Below, piece after piece: positions 1 through 8,202 of a stretch of 64,000 nucleotides of DNA. The DNA lies in contig NZ_JACSCX010000004.1 of the NCBI RefSeq assembly GCF_014333525.1, positions 372,001 through 436,000 on the forward strand, written 5' to 3'. Numbering within the stretch: position 1 is the stretch's first letter; each line of letters opens with the position of its first letter. The DNA comes from Hymenobacter puniceus (lineage in GTDB: Bacteria > Bacteroidota > Bacteroidia > Cytophagales > Hymenobacteraceae). The translations under genes and the position numbers were made by a program. The notes under the pieces are model-generated. The model ran no database searches and was not told where the DNA came from. It was given only the letters and a program-made list of their open reading frames with translations.

Positions 1-2
1 GT

Positions 3-350
3 TCCGTTGTGACGTTGGCTGTAGTGGTAGGCACGCTGATGTACGTGGTGGAAGGCGGGAAAAACGGCTTCACCAGCATTCCTAAAAGCATTTACTGGGC
101 CATCGTGACGATGACAACAGTGGGCTACGGCGACATTTCGCCTGCCACGGTATTGGGCCAGACGCTGGCCTCGGCACTTATGATTATGGGCTACGCCATT
201 ATTGCTGTGCCCACCGGCATCGTCTCGGCCCAGATGGCGCTGCCTACCGCCAGCCGCCCTATTTACAAGCAGGTTGCGTGCCACGTGTGCCAGGCTACCG
301 ACCACCGCAACGACGCCGAATTTTGCTGGCGTTGCGGCGAGAAGCTGTAG
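3..350 (+). CDS. Potassium channel pore protein, 5' truncated by window edge
   Basis: C-terminal part of a two-TM-type (Ion_trans_2) potassium channel in the inner membrane. The visible part has a hydrophobic segment, a pore helix and the K+ selectivity filter in TMTTVGYGDIS, then the last transmembrane helix. The cytoplasmic tail is short and ends with two CxxC pairs (CHVC and CWRC), which look like a zinc ribbon. The reading frame is open to the left edge, so the real start and any voltage-sensor helices lie outside the window; a GTG at 9 is probably internal. The filter sequence is decisive for the family. Whether it is a six-TM or two-TM channel cannot be judged from here. Confidence 0.9.
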   Translation, partial: SVVTLAVVVGTLMYVVEGGKNGFTSIPKSIYWAIVTMTTVGYGDISPATVLGQTLASALMIMGYAIIAVPTGIVSAQMALPTASRPIYKQVACHVCQATDHRNDAEFCWRCGEKL

Positions 351-365
351 CAGGGCACGCTTACG

Positions 366-851
366 TTACTTTGCCCGCAATTCTGGCCGTATTATCAACC
401 ACTTAAAACTGATGCCTTTTGCGTCGTTGGGAGCTAGATCCGGCTTGCCGGGCTTAGGTGTGGGTTTAGCATAAGAGCTCTGTGAGCCGTCGGCAGCTAC
501 TACCAGCAGGTTTTTGTAGGGGATGAACACAAAAAGATGGTCGCCAGGCTGGGCGACCTGCTGGAAGGGCCGCAGATCGAGGCGGGACTGAGACACGAGC
601 ATGATAGGCAGCACTGGCCGGCCAGCCCGGATCAGCGTGACTTCGGCGCCGGTGGCACGGTAGCTGCTGGCCTGCTGGCAGCCCGGCGCGGGCATCAGGC
701 GCATTTGCGCGCTGGCAGGCAGAGGGCCACCGGTGGCCGGCACCTCCTGGCCGTTGTGCAGCACTTTCAGTACGGGCACGGAGCAGTTGACCTGGGCAAT
801 GGCCGCAGTGGCAATCAGGCAACTACAAACTGTGAGCAATACTTTCACCAT
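366..851 (-). CDS. Secreted hypothetical protein
   Basis: A 161-residue protein with a clear Sec signal peptide (MVKVLLTVCSCLIATAAIAQ, cleavage probably after IAQ). The mature part is beta-rich, with segments such as EVTLIRAGRPVL and GDHLFVFIPYKNLLV, and has no enzyme motif. Two cysteines in the mature part (NCSVP and PGCQQ) could form a disulfide in the periplasm. The pattern loosely recalls the small beta domains of GldM-type periplasmic proteins, but this is only an impression. It is convergent with the K+ channel gene, 15 bp from its stop. Function unknown. Confidence 0.7.
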   Translation of the reverse strand: MVKVLLTVCSCLIATAAIAQVNCSVPVLKVLHNGQEVPATGGPLPASAQMRLMPAPGCQQASSYRATGAEVTLIRAGRPVLPIMLVSQSRLDLRPFQQVAQPGDHLFVFIPYKNLLVVAADGSQSSYAKPTPKPGKPDLAPNDAKGISFKWLIIRPELRAK

Positions 852-1022
852 ATAAATCAGCGCAGCCCGTGGCTACGGATACGGGGTAGAATATGGTGGC
901 ATATGGCACCGTCTTTCCTCAACGCAGCTACCGCCACCCAGCGTATTCGCTGCAGAAAATAACCAAGCTATTTCACTGGACTAGCCGCAACAAGCTTAAC
1001 TTAGGCACTGTGCGGCACGCTG

Positions 1023-1451
1023 CTAGTTTTTGACAGCGGAAAATAGCGCGTGCCGTAAATGGTCGTTGGTGAACTGGAAACGGATAGACCCGCCGGGGCG
1101 GCTGATGTGGCTGGTGTAGGTTTTCGCCCATAAAAACGTTTCTTCCTGCACCGGCCCGAAGGCCGACCAGGGAATGAACAGTGGCGGATGGCCCACGAAG
1201 AATATTTTCCAGGTAGACAGGTACACGCCTTGGGGCGTCAGGCCCATACGGGCGGCGTTGTTGTACTTCGCCACCCCGATGCGCAGGTAAGCCTGCGTTT
1301 GCAGGTTCACGGTGGCGGGCACTTCGGTTGTGGCATATGCTTCGGCCAGGCGGCTCCAGCCCATGCGGGAAACCATAAAGACGACCAAACACCAGAAGGC
1401 CCCGAAAACGGGCAGGAACAGCAGCGGAAGCCAGGGCACGATTGGATGCAT
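1023..1451 (-). CDS. Hypothetical membrane protein
   Basis: A 142-residue protein starting at the ATG at 1451 (MHPIVPWLPLLFLP). The frame stays open to a GTG at 1565, but the extra 38 residues are polar and look like leader sequence, so the ATG was preferred. Residues 5-32 form a hydrophobic membrane segment. The rest (IGVAKYNNAARMGLTPQGVY, then LFIPWSAFGPVQEE) reads as a soluble beta-rich domain of the kind seen in bacterial PH-like small membrane proteins. No catalytic motif is visible. Function unknown. Confidence 0.6.
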   Translation of the reverse strand: MHPIVPWLPLLFLPVFGAFWCLVVFMVSRMGWSRLAEAYATTEVPATVNLQTQAYLRIGVAKYNNAARMGLTPQGVYLSTWKIFFVGHPPLFIPWSAFGPVQEETFLWAKTYTSHISRPGGSIRFQFTNDHLRHALFSAVKN

Positions 1452-1601
1452 GCGTTGCCATACGCGGGAGCTTGGGCTAGAGTTGAAACCGGGGTTTTCG
1501 TGGTAATCACCTAAAACAAAAAGTGCCGCCCCAGTTTCCTGAGGCGACACTGTTCGGTATGCCACTGCACTTTTATGACCTCATAGCCGGAGTTTCCGCA
1601 C

Positions 1602-1688
1602 AGTAGCACGAACTTTATAATTCGCGCTACTATGCTATTCGAACGATTCTATCGGCGCGGAGACGCGAACTACAAAGTGCGCGCTGCT
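1602..1688. repeat. Degenerate copy of dispersed inverted repeat family A
   Basis: The left part has GTAGCACGAACTTTATAATT and the right part has ACGCGAACTACAAAGTGCGC. They are imperfect inverted copies around a spacer containing GGCGCGGAGACGCG. The same arms and a similar spacer occur in near-perfect form at 15315-15401 and 19676-19765, so this is a decayed member of that family. Confidence 0.7.
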
Positions 1689-1721
1689 GTGCGGCGGCTC
1701 CAGACCTGCTCCGGCTGTTGG

Positions 1722-2450
1722 CTATTTTAGCTTGATGCCCTGGGCTTCCATTTGTTGCTCCGCTTTGGCGTGGTTAGCCTGGTATTCGGCGTGCTGGGCC
1801 TCGGTGCGCTCGGTACCAAGGCTCTCGAAATGCTCGCGCAGCTTGTCGGCGGGCAGGTCGGCGCCGTAGGACGGGGTGCCGGGCTGCTGCCGCCACGACT
1901 GGTGCAACGTGCCGTCGTCCACGGCGTCGAAGCCCAGCTCGTCTACCAAGGCCATTACTTTCTGCTTTGCGGCGGTATCATCGGAGGCCACGGGCAGGGC
2001 AATGCGACCGGGTGTACCGGTAGGCTGGCCCTTGCCTTCGAGATGATGAGCGTAGATGTTGTTGAACACCTTCACCACGGGGCGGCCCAGGTGCTGCTGC
2101 ACCCACTCGCTTTCGGTCAGCGAGCCGGACTCCAGCTCCGGAATCCGGCCGTCGCGCAGGTGGGGGTAGTAGTTGCTGGTATCGATGATGGGCGTTTCCT
2201 GGGGTACGCTGGCCAGTAGGTCTTTGGGCAGGTCGGGAATATTCTTGAGCGGGATGGTCACCACCACGAGGTCGGTGCCGCGCTGAGCGGCTTCCTCGGC
2301 CGTAACGGGCGTAGCGCCAGTTTTCTGGGCTACCTCTTTGAGCGTCTCAGGGCCCCGAGAGTTGGCAATGTATACTTTATGGCCGAGGCTGGTGAGCCGC
2401 ACGGCCAGGGCGCTGCCGATGTGGCCGGCGCCAATGATTCCGATGTTCAT
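1722..2450 (-). CDS. NADPH-dependent F420-reductase-type oxidoreductase
   Basis: A 242-residue protein starting at the ATG at 2450. The N-terminus is a Rossmann fold with the dinucleotide motif IGIIGAGHIGSALA, followed by the second strand VYIANSRGPETL, where Asn-Ser-Arg suits NADP+ binding. Later blocks include DLVVVTIPLKNIPDL and the VVKVFNNIYAHHL region typical of the F420_oxidored/NADP oxidoreductase family. In most bacteria without coenzyme F420 such proteins are cytosolic NAD(P)-binding oxidoreductases of unknown substrate. The frame extends upstream to 2558, but that part is basic, unrelated to the fold, and lies between the terminator-like hairpin and the ATG. Confidence 0.85.
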   Translation of the reverse strand: MNIGIIGAGHIGSALAVRLTSLGHKVYIANSRGPETLKEVAQKTGATPVTAEEAAQRGTDLVVVTIPLKNIPDLPKDLLASVPQETPIIDTSNYYPHLRDGRIPELESGSLTESEWVQQHLGRPVVKVFNNIYAHHLEGKGQPTGTPGRIALPVASDDTAAKQKVMALVDELGFDAVDDGTLHQSWRQQPGTPSYGADLPADKLREHFESLGTERTEAQHAEYQANHAKAEQQMEAQGIKLK

Positions 2451-2556
2451 AGTTGCGTGATTTTGGGTTTGAACGGCCGCTCGGTGCTGCCGCAGGGAGG
2501 TAAACAACGGGAGCAGGCGTTTTGCTTTTTTCTTGTTGGATGGGGTTAGAACGAGC

Positions 2557-2587
2557 AACGCCGCCGGAGCAGGGCTCGGGCGGCGTT
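2557..2587 (-). terminator. Hairpin, possible terminator after the 2632-3147 gene
   Basis: Arms AACGCCGCC (2557-2565) and GGCGGCGTT (2579-2587) pair perfectly, with an inner GAGC/GCTC extension. It lies 45 bp beyond the stop of the minus-strand gene at 2632-3147. The run of T after the stem is weak. Confidence 0.5.
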
Positions 2588-2631
2588 GAAACCATGAAAA
2601 GCATCTGACTAACAGAGAAGCCTCTACTCAC

Positions 2632-3147
2632 CTAATCAAGCCAGTATGCATTCGCCCATATATTACCCTTCTCAATAATGATAAGCGGTTCAGGGTCGAA
2701 CCGATTATTGTCTTCAAACCTTGTGCCTTCACTCAACATTACCACTTGCTTACCAAACATCGTGGATAGGGTCGTCAGATAATTCATCAACTGCGAATGG
2801 TCTTCGGGCTGCTTGAACTGCTTCGGGTCAATATCACCATCAATGATATCCTCGGCGAGAAAGAAGCAATTGATCTGTACCTCCCCTACGGAAATGCTTG
2901 CGAAAGGCCAGCCGTCTGCCTCGTTATCATTCCAGCATTTCAAAACCGCTGTAAAGTCTATGCGCTCATGTTCCTGCTCATGCGCATCTCGGAACATGAC
3001 TTTATAGGTAGCATTTACGAAGTCAACCCATTTGCGCCAGTCGTCGCGGGTGGTGTCCAGCACGTAGGTATCAGGTAATGAGCTGTCAGAAGCATAGATG
3101 TATCTTTTCACATCTGCCCAGCTTAGTTCCGTCACGCTGACTTTCAT
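2632..3147 (-). CDS. Hypothetical cytosolic protein downstream of hutU
   Basis: A 171-residue acidic protein starting at the ATG at 3147 (MKVSVTELSWADVKRYIY). The frame runs further upstream but that part is antisense-like sequence inside hutU, so it was excluded. The start is 17 bp after the hutU stop, so the two are probably cotranscribed. No signal peptide, membrane segment or known motif is visible. Trp-rich and acidic segments (WNDNEADGWPFASI, EDIIDGDIDPKQF) resemble the style of small immunity-type proteins, but no toxin gene is adjacent. Base composition is clearly lower in GC than hutU, which suggests a different origin. Confidence 0.7.
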   Translation of the reverse strand: MKVSVTELSWADVKRYIYASDSSLPDTYVLDTTRDDWRKWVDFVNATYKVMFRDAHEQEHERIDFTAVLKCWNDNEADGWPFASISVGEVQINCFFLAEDIIDGDIDPKQFKQPEDHSQLMNYLTTLSTMFGKQVVMLSEGTRFEDNNRFDPEPLIIIEKGNIWANAYWLD

Positions 3148-3164
3148 ATACTGCGCACTAACAC

Positions 3165-4928
3165 TTACGCCCGACCCGGAATCTGCACGCCCCGCTCCCG
3201 CGCCACGTCTTGGGCCAGCTCGTAGCCGGCATCGGCGTGGCGAAAGACGCCGATGCCAGGGTCGGTGGTGAGTACGCGGCGCAGGCGTTCGGCTTTTTCG
3301 GGGGTGCCTGTGGCCACTATCACCATGCCGGAATGGGTGGAGTTGCCGATGCCCACGCCGCCGCCGTTGTGCAGCGACACCCAGTCGGCGCCGCTGGCGC
3401 AGTTGGCCAGGGCGTTGAGCAAAGGCCAGTCGGCTACGGCGTCGGAGCCGTCCTTCATGCCTTCGGTTTCGCGGTTGGGCGAGGCCACGGAGCCGCAGTC
3501 GAGGTGGTCGCGGCCGATGACGATAGGGGCTGAAACCTCCCCTCGCGCTACCAGGTCGTTGATGACCAGGCCGAACTTCTCCCGCTCGCCGTAGCCCAGC
3601 CAGCACACGCGGGCCGGCAAGCCGATGAAGGGCACCTTGGCCTGGGCCTTTTCAATCCAGCGGGCCAGCATCTTGTTGTCGGGGAAGGTTTCCAGTAGGG
3701 CCCGGTCGATGCGCAGAATATCCGCCGGGTTGCCGGAGAGGGCGGCCCAGCGGAAGGGGCCTTTGCCCTCGCAGAACAGCGGCCGGATGTAGCCGGGCAC
3801 GAAACCGGGGTAGAGAAACTGGCCGTGCTCGTCGCGCACTTTCAAGCCGCCTTTTTCGGCCTGGCCGCGCAGGTTGTTGCCATAGTCGAGGGCTACGGCG
3901 CCGGCGGCCTGCATATCGATAATGGCTTGGCAGTGCTTGATAATGGACTGTAGAGCCTGGCGCTTGAACTCCTCGGGGTTATCCTTGCGCAGCTGCAACA
4001 CAGTGTCAATGTTGCCCTCGGGAATGTAGTCCATCAGGTCGTGGGCCGAGGTCTGGTCGGTCACAATATCCACCTTATGGCCCTGGGCCAGCAGCTCGGG
4101 CAGCACGGTGGCGGCGTTGCCGGTGAGGCCGATGCTCCAGCCTTTGCGGGCCTGCTTGTATTGCTCGCACAGCTCCAGGGCGTGGTTCAGGTCGCGGGCC
4201 TGCTCGTCGAGGTAGCCTTCCTGCACTTTCTGCTTTACGCGGGCGTCGATGGGCTCGATAACCAGGCACACGCCGTCGTTCATGGTCACGGCCAGGGGCT
4301 GGGCGCCGCTCATGCCGCCCAGCCCAGCCGTGACGGTAACGGTACCGGCCAGCGTGCCCGAAAAGTGCTTGTCGGCTACGGCAGCAAAGGTTTCGTAGGT
4401 GCCCTGCAGAATGCCCTGGGTGGCTATGTAAATCCAGGAGCCAGCCGTCATTTGCCCGTACATCATCAGCCCCAGGCGGTCCAGCTCATCGAAATACTCC
4501 TGGGTGCTCCAGGCCGGTACCAGGTTGGAGTTGGCAATGAGCACGCGCGGGGCGTGGGCCCAGGTGCGCAGCACGCCCACCGCCTTGCCGCTCTGCACCA
4601 GCATGGTTTCGTCGGGCTCCAGATTTTTGAGGGTCTTGACTATCGTCTGGTACTCCTTCCAGTTGCGGGCAGCGCGGCCGGCCCCGCCGTACACAATCAG
4701 CTCGTCGTACACGAGGCTTACGGCCGGGTCGAGGTTGTTTTCCAGCATGCGCAGGGCCGCTTCAGCTTCCCAGGTTTTGCAGCGCAGCGTAGTGCCGTGC
4801 ATGGCGCGCACGGTTTCATCGGGCTTGTACTCGTAGTACATGGGCCGGGAGGCAGGCGCGGCGGGCATGGCAGATTGGCTGGTAGCTTCGAGATTTAGCT
4901 CAGGCGTATCGAGGGCGGAATGGGGCAT
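3165..4928 (-). CDS. hutU: Urocanate hydratase
   Basis: Converts urocanate to 4-imidazolone-5-propionate in histidine degradation, using tightly bound NAD+; cytosolic. The protein is 587 residues, slightly longer than the usual ~555 because of a 30-residue N-terminal extension. Family signatures are plain: [31 protein letters not shown], the NAD-binding [17 protein letters not shown], and [16 protein letters not shown], which matches the urocanase signature. It is followed by the small gene at 2632-3147. hutH and hutI are not in the window; a likely hutG lies at 8203-9111 on the same strand but separated by unrelated genes. Confidence 0.97.
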   Translation of the reverse strand: MPHSALDTPELNLEATSQSAMPAAPASRPMYYEYKPDETVRAMHGTTLRCKTWEAEAALRMLENNLDPAVSLVYDELIVYGGAGRAARNWKEYQTIVKTLKNLEPDETMLVQSGKAVGVLRTWAHAPRVLIANSNLVPAWSTQEYFDELDRLGLMMYGQMTAGSWIYIATQGILQGTYETFAAVADKHFSGTLAGTVTVTAGLGGMSGAQPLAVTMNDGVCLVIEPIDARVKQKVQEGYLDEQARDLNHALELCEQYKQARKGWSIGLTGNAATVLPELLAQGHKVDIVTDQTSAHDLMDYIPEGNIDTVLQLRKDNPEEFKRQALQSIIKHCQAIIDMQAAGAVALDYGNNLRGQAEKGGLKVRDEHGQFLYPGFVPGYIRPLFCEGKGPFRWAALSGNPADILRIDRALLETFPDNKMLARWIEKAQAKVPFIGLPARVCWLGYGEREKFGLVINDLVARGEVSAPIVIGRDHLDCGSVASPNRETEGMKDGSDAVADWPLLNALANCASGADWVSLHNGGGVGIGNSTHSGMVIVATGTPEKAERLRRVLTTDPGIGVFRHADAGYELAQDVARERGVQIPGRA

Positions 4929-4955
4929 GATGAGGGAACGTTTGGGTGGGGAGCG

Positions 4956-4963
4956 GCAAGATA
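4956..4963 (-). promoter_or_regulatory. Possible -7 element for hutU
   Basis: Read on the minus strand, 4963-4956 is TATCTTGC, close to the Bacteroidota TAnnTTTG -7 consensus, 28 nt upstream of the hutU ATG. No TTG was found at the expected -33 distance, so the call is tentative. Confidence 0.35.
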
Positions 4964-5179
4964 TTGATTTTCAACGGGCACCGGAACCGCACCAGTTGCT
5001 GTTGCGCGCGGGTTGGCAGGAACAGGAACACGGGCCGCTACTACAGCCCGCTGATGGCTTACCCCAGGAAAATTACCAGCTCAATTATTTATCTATAAAC
5101 AGCTATTTTTTATTGCTTATCAATAAATACTAGTTCTTATTTGCGGCAGGTATTCGTCTCACCCCAACCGTTACGCCTC

Positions 5180-5833
5180 ATGAACCAATTAACCGGGTTG
5201 CTGCTAAAATTCCTCCATGCCATTTTCCTGCTGATGAGTATTGCGGGGCTATTATTCGTGGTACCCTTTATTGCCTACCAGATCGTGTTTCCCGGCACTC
5301 CCGGCAACGTGGTTATGCTGAACGTCCGGCAGCGCATAGCGGGCTCCGAATCGTTTGATGAGGCGCAGCAACAAGTGGCTCGCGGCAAGCCGGCAAAACT
5401 GCTGCTGCACGCTCAAACCGGCACCTTAGTCGTGCAGGAGTCCAACGCCGCCCGGCGCATGCTGCTACGCCTCGTCAATGCTGAAAGAGGGCCGCTGCCG
5501 ATGGTAGTGGCGGGTGTGGTATTTACGCTGCTCATGGCCAAAATTCTGGGTGACATCAAACCTGGCGCCCCCTTCACCGCATCCAACGTGCGGCGGCTGC
5601 GCTGGCTGGCTGTGCTGCTGCTTGGCTGCGAGGCCTACCAACGTGCGGCCAGTTGGTGGATGCAGGAGTACCTGAGTCGCCTGCCAGCAGCAGGCACAGC
5701 TCAGCTGGTGTCGAATGCGGACTTCGGGTCATCGTTGCTATCGAGCGGACTGGCGGCAGCTATTCTGGTACTGCTGGCCAGCAGCTACCAGCGCGGCGTA
5801 GAGCTGGCCGAAGAAGCTGAACTAACCGTCTGA
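5180..5833 (+). CDS. DUF2975 family membrane protein
   Basis: A 217-residue membrane protein starting at the ATG at 5180 (MNQLTGLLLKFLHAIFLL). About four transmembrane segments: residues 8-38, around 110-130, a third near 145-160 and a last one near 185-205 (GLAAAILVLLASSYQRGVEL). The last helix with the following polar tail is typical of DUF2975. These proteins are commonly encoded just before a small Cro/C1-type regulator, and that is the case here: the HTH gene starts 5 bp after this stop. Biochemical role unknown. The upstream 250 bp to hutU is partly AT-rich and holds the divergent promoters. Confidence 0.85.
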   Translation: MNQLTGLLLKFLHAIFLLMSIAGLLFVVPFIAYQIVFPGTPGNVVMLNVRQRIAGSESFDEAQQQVARGKPAKLLLHAQTGTLVVQESNAARRMLLRLVNAERGPLPMVVAGVVFTLLMAKILGDIKPGAPFTASNVRRLRWLAVLLLGCEAYQRAASWWMQEYLSRLPAAGTAQLVSNADFGSSLLSSGLAAAILVLLASSYQRGVELAEEAELTV

Positions 5834-5838
5834 TTCCG

Positions 5839-6066
5839 ATGCCTATTGTTGTTCGATTAGATGTCATGCTGGCACGGCGCAAAATGTCGCTCAGCGCGCT
5901 GGCTGCCGCCGTGGATATCACGCTGGCCAACCTGTCTATCCTGAAAAGCGACAAGGCCAGGGCCATACGGTTCAGCACCCTGGAAGCCATTTGCCAGGTG
6001 CTGGACTGCCAGCCCGGCGACCTGCTGGAATACGTGCCTGACGCCCCTGCCCCATCTGCCAGCTAA
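5839..6066 (+). CDS. Small Cro/C1-type HTH regulator (YozG-like)
   Basis: A 75-residue protein that is almost only a helix-turn-helix domain. LARRKMSLSALAAAVDITLANLSILKSD forms helices 1-3, and RFSTLEAICQVLDCQPGDLLEY is the conserved end of the HTH_26/XRE family. It probably binds DNA as a dimer. It is 5 bp downstream of the DUF2975 gene, the standard two-gene arrangement, and the pair may be autoregulated (inference from family context). No sensor domain is present. Confidence 0.9.
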   Translation: MPIVVRLDVMLARRKMSLSALAAAVDITLANLSILKSDKARAIRFSTLEAICQVLDCQPGDLLEYVPDAPAPSAS

Positions 6067-6163
6067 TGTGCCGGCCAGGACAGAATCGTGGAATTTGCGG
6101 GCCGGGCGCAGCCCCACAGCTTACTTATGCGTATGCAACGGCACACCTTTACTGTTGTTTGCT

Positions 6164-7165
6164 ATGAAACAGGTAGCCGCTGGCGTGACCCAGCTCCAGA
6201 TTCAGCGTTTCGTTAATCTTTATTTTGTGGAAACCGGCACGCCCGGCGAATGGGTGCTGGTCGATACTGGTCTGCCAGGCTCCGACCAGGATATTATTGC
6301 CGCCGCCGACAAGCTGTTCTATCCCGGTACCCACCCTGAGGCCATCATCCTGACCCACGGCCACATGGACCACTCCGGGTCGGTGCAGGCGCTGGCCGAG
6401 CACTGGAAAGTGCCGGTACTGGCTCATCCACTGGAAATGCCGTTCCTGACGGCCCGCGCCGTGTATCCGGCCGCCGACCCCACGGTGGAAAATGGCGGCT
6501 CTCTGGCATTTGTATCCCGGTTTTTTCCGCCGCAGTCGTTTCAGCTTTCCCAATACGTGCAGGCTTTCCCGACTGACTCGGAAGAGGTGCCGTATCTGCC
6601 GGGCTGGCGCTGGGTGCACGTACCGGGCCACGCGCCCGGCCAGCTGGCACTGTTCCGCGAGTCAGACCGTACGTTGCTGGGGGCCGATGCCTTTGCCACG
6701 GCCAACCACGAGTCGGTGCCGAAGCTGCTGCTGCAGGTACCCGAAATCAGCGTGGCCGGCGCACCCTTCAATTACGACTGGCAGCAGGTGCGCGAGTCGG
6801 TGCAGAAGCTGGCGGCGTTGCGCCCCGCAGCCATTGGCTGCGGGCATGGCCCCGTCATCACCGGCCCCGAAGCCACTAAAGGACTGCAACATTTAGCTGA
6901 CAATTTCCCCATGCCCACCAAAGGACGCTACGTACAGCAACCCGCCCGCCTCGACGCCACCGGTGTTGTGTCGGTGCCGCTTGCTCCCGCTGACCCGCTT
7001 CGCACTAAGCTTGCCATTACCGGCGTGGCCCTTGGAGCGCTGGCCGCTACAGCTTACTTCATCAAGAAGCAGAAGACGCATCAGCAAAACGACTACCCCA
7101 AGAAGCAGCCTGACTCGCCCCGCAACCCGCGCACCGAAGAAGTGAAACGCCATCAGCAGGCGTAA
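6164..7165 (+). CDS. MBL-fold metallo-hydrolase with C-terminal membrane segment
   Basis: A 333-residue protein starting at the ATG at 6164. The metallo-beta-lactamase motif THGHMDHSG gives His65, His67, Asp69 and His70. Further ligands are likely in VPGHAPGQLALF, LLGADAF and GCGHGPVI. This is the glyoxalase II-like/YflN subtype, so a hydrolase using two metal ions is expected, but the substrate is unknown. After the catalytic domain (about 1-245) there is a hydrophobic segment near residues 283-303 (AITGVALGALAATAYFI), followed by a Lys/Gln/Pro-rich tail. This suggests membrane tethering, which is unusual for the family. It is convergent with the DUF4097 gene across a strong hairpin. Confidence 0.88.
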   Translation: MKQVAAGVTQLQIQRFVNLYFVETGTPGEWVLVDTGLPGSDQDIIAAADKLFYPGTHPEAIILTHGHMDHSGSVQALAEHWKVPVLAHPLEMPFLTARAVYPAADPTVENGGSLAFVSRFFPPQSFQLSQYVQAFPTDSEEVPYLPGWRWVHVPGHAPGQLALFRESDRTLLGADAFATANHESVPKLLLQVPEISVAGAPFNYDWQQVRESVQKLAALRPAAIGCGHGPVITGPEATKGLQHLADNFPMPTKGRYVQQPARLDATGVVSVPLAPADPLRTKLAITGVALGALAATAYFIKKQKTHQQNDYPKKQPDSPRNPRTEEVKRHQQA

Positions 7166-7179
7166 CAGCCTTTCATACG

Positions 7180-7250
7180 CTGCGCCCCGGCAACCAGCCC
7201 TCCGCCACACCTGACATAGGTATAGCGGAGTGCTGGTTGCCGGGGCGCAG
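7180..7250. terminator. Bidirectional hairpin terminator
   Basis: Arms 7180-7198 and 7232-7250 are 19 bp perfect inverted repeats (CTGCGCCCCGGCAACCAGC and its complement). Inside them CTCCGC (7200-7205) pairs with GCGGAG (7225-7230). It sits between two convergent genes and could end both transcripts. There is no long T tract on either side. Confidence 0.75.
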
Positions 7251-7296
7251 TTGCGTTGACTATTTCCCGATCAGACAGCAACGCTCCATCGGCTTC

Positions 7297-8148
7297 TTAC
7301 CTGGCTTCGGGCTCTGAGGCGGGGCTGGCAGGCATCATACCTGTTTGCTGCACATCTATGCTGCCATGCACGGTGGCCAGCCGCAGTTGCGGGCCGCCCT
7401 TGCCGAAAGTGGCTATCAGGCTGCGCGGCAAAAGCTGCTTACGGGTGGCAGGCGCCAGCTTCGCTGTTACGCGGCCGTTGGTGGTGCGTGCGGTGAGGGT
7501 AGCGGCGTAGGTGGCGGGCAGCTGGCACCGGATGCTGCCGCTGGTGGTTTTCACATCAAAGCCAGTGCCGTCCCAGGTTGAGCCGCTGAGCGTGAGGGCA
7601 ATGCTGCCGTTGGTGGTTTTGCCGCGCACGTCGCCGGCCAGGTTCAGCAGGCGCACGCTGCCGTTGGTGGTTTCGAAGGTAATAGTCCCCTGCACGTTTT
7701 CGAGGTGCAAACTACCATTGGTGGCGTGCAGCGCAATATTGGTGCGGGTGGGCACCAGCACCTCGTAGCTTACGGCCCAATCGTCGAGGCTGCCATTGGG
7801 GCGGGCGGCCTGCACCTGATGGCCGGTGGTGCTGATGCGGACATTAGCTGCCAATGCCCAGGCAGCCGCCAGCTCGCCGGAAGAAGCCTGCACCAGCGCC
7901 CGCACCCGCACTACGGCACCCGACCAGCTTCGCACCGATATACTTCCGTTCAGGCGAGCATCAATGGAAAGCGCCGTACCAGTGGGCGGTGCAGGCAGCG
8001 TCAGGTCACGGGTTTCACAGTAGGTTTTGCGCAGCTGCGTGTTGGGGTTGGCTTCACATTGAAGCTGAAAAGTAGCGGCGGCCGGCGCCTGAGCGGCCAC
8101 CTGCCCAGCTAGCGTTGCGAGCAGAAAGGCAAAAAGCAGTTGTTTCAT
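7297..8148 (-). CDS. Secreted DUF4097-type beta-helix protein
   Basis: A 283-residue protein with a signal peptide (MKQLLFAFLLATLAGQVAAQ). The mature part is built of short beta-strand repeats with a recurring NGS motif: ARLNGSISVRS, ATNGSLHLENV, TTNGSVRLLNL, KTTNGSIALTL, TTSGSIRCQL, TVHGSIDVQ. This periodicity is the hallmark of the DUF4097 (putative adhesin) family, which folds as a right- or left-handed beta helix. The location is periplasmic or cell-surface. Role unknown; adhesion is a family label rather than a demonstrated function here. Confidence 0.85.
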   Translation of the reverse strand: MKQLLFAFLLATLAGQVAAQAPAAATFQLQCEANPNTQLRKTYCETRDLTLPAPPTGTALSIDARLNGSISVRSWSGAVVRVRALVQASSGELAAAWALAANVRISTTGHQVQAARPNGSLDDWAVSYEVLVPTRTNIALHATNGSLHLENVQGTITFETTNGSVRLLNLAGDVRGKTTNGSIALTLSGSTWDGTGFDVKTTSGSIRCQLPATYAATLTARTTNGRVTAKLAPATRKQLLPRSLIATFGKGGPQLRLATVHGSIDVQQTGMMPASPASEPEAR

Positions 8149-8202
8149 AGCAGTAGCAGCAGCAGTTCAGGACAATTGATGCGGAACAGTCGGCAGCAAT
8201 TA

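Noticed and set aside
2632..3147. Immunity gene of a toxin-immunity system
   Set aside because: The acidic small protein style fits, but there is no toxin or secretion-linked gene next to it, and the gene seems cotranscribed with hutU.
3148..3606. Upstream extension of the small gene at 2632-3147 to 3606
   Set aside because: The extra residues overlap the hutU C-terminal region and are Arg/Pro-rich as in reverse or shifted frames; an ATG at 3147 fits better.
4041..4898. Plus-strand frame opposite hutU
   Set aside because: Antisense shadow of a conserved enzyme gene.
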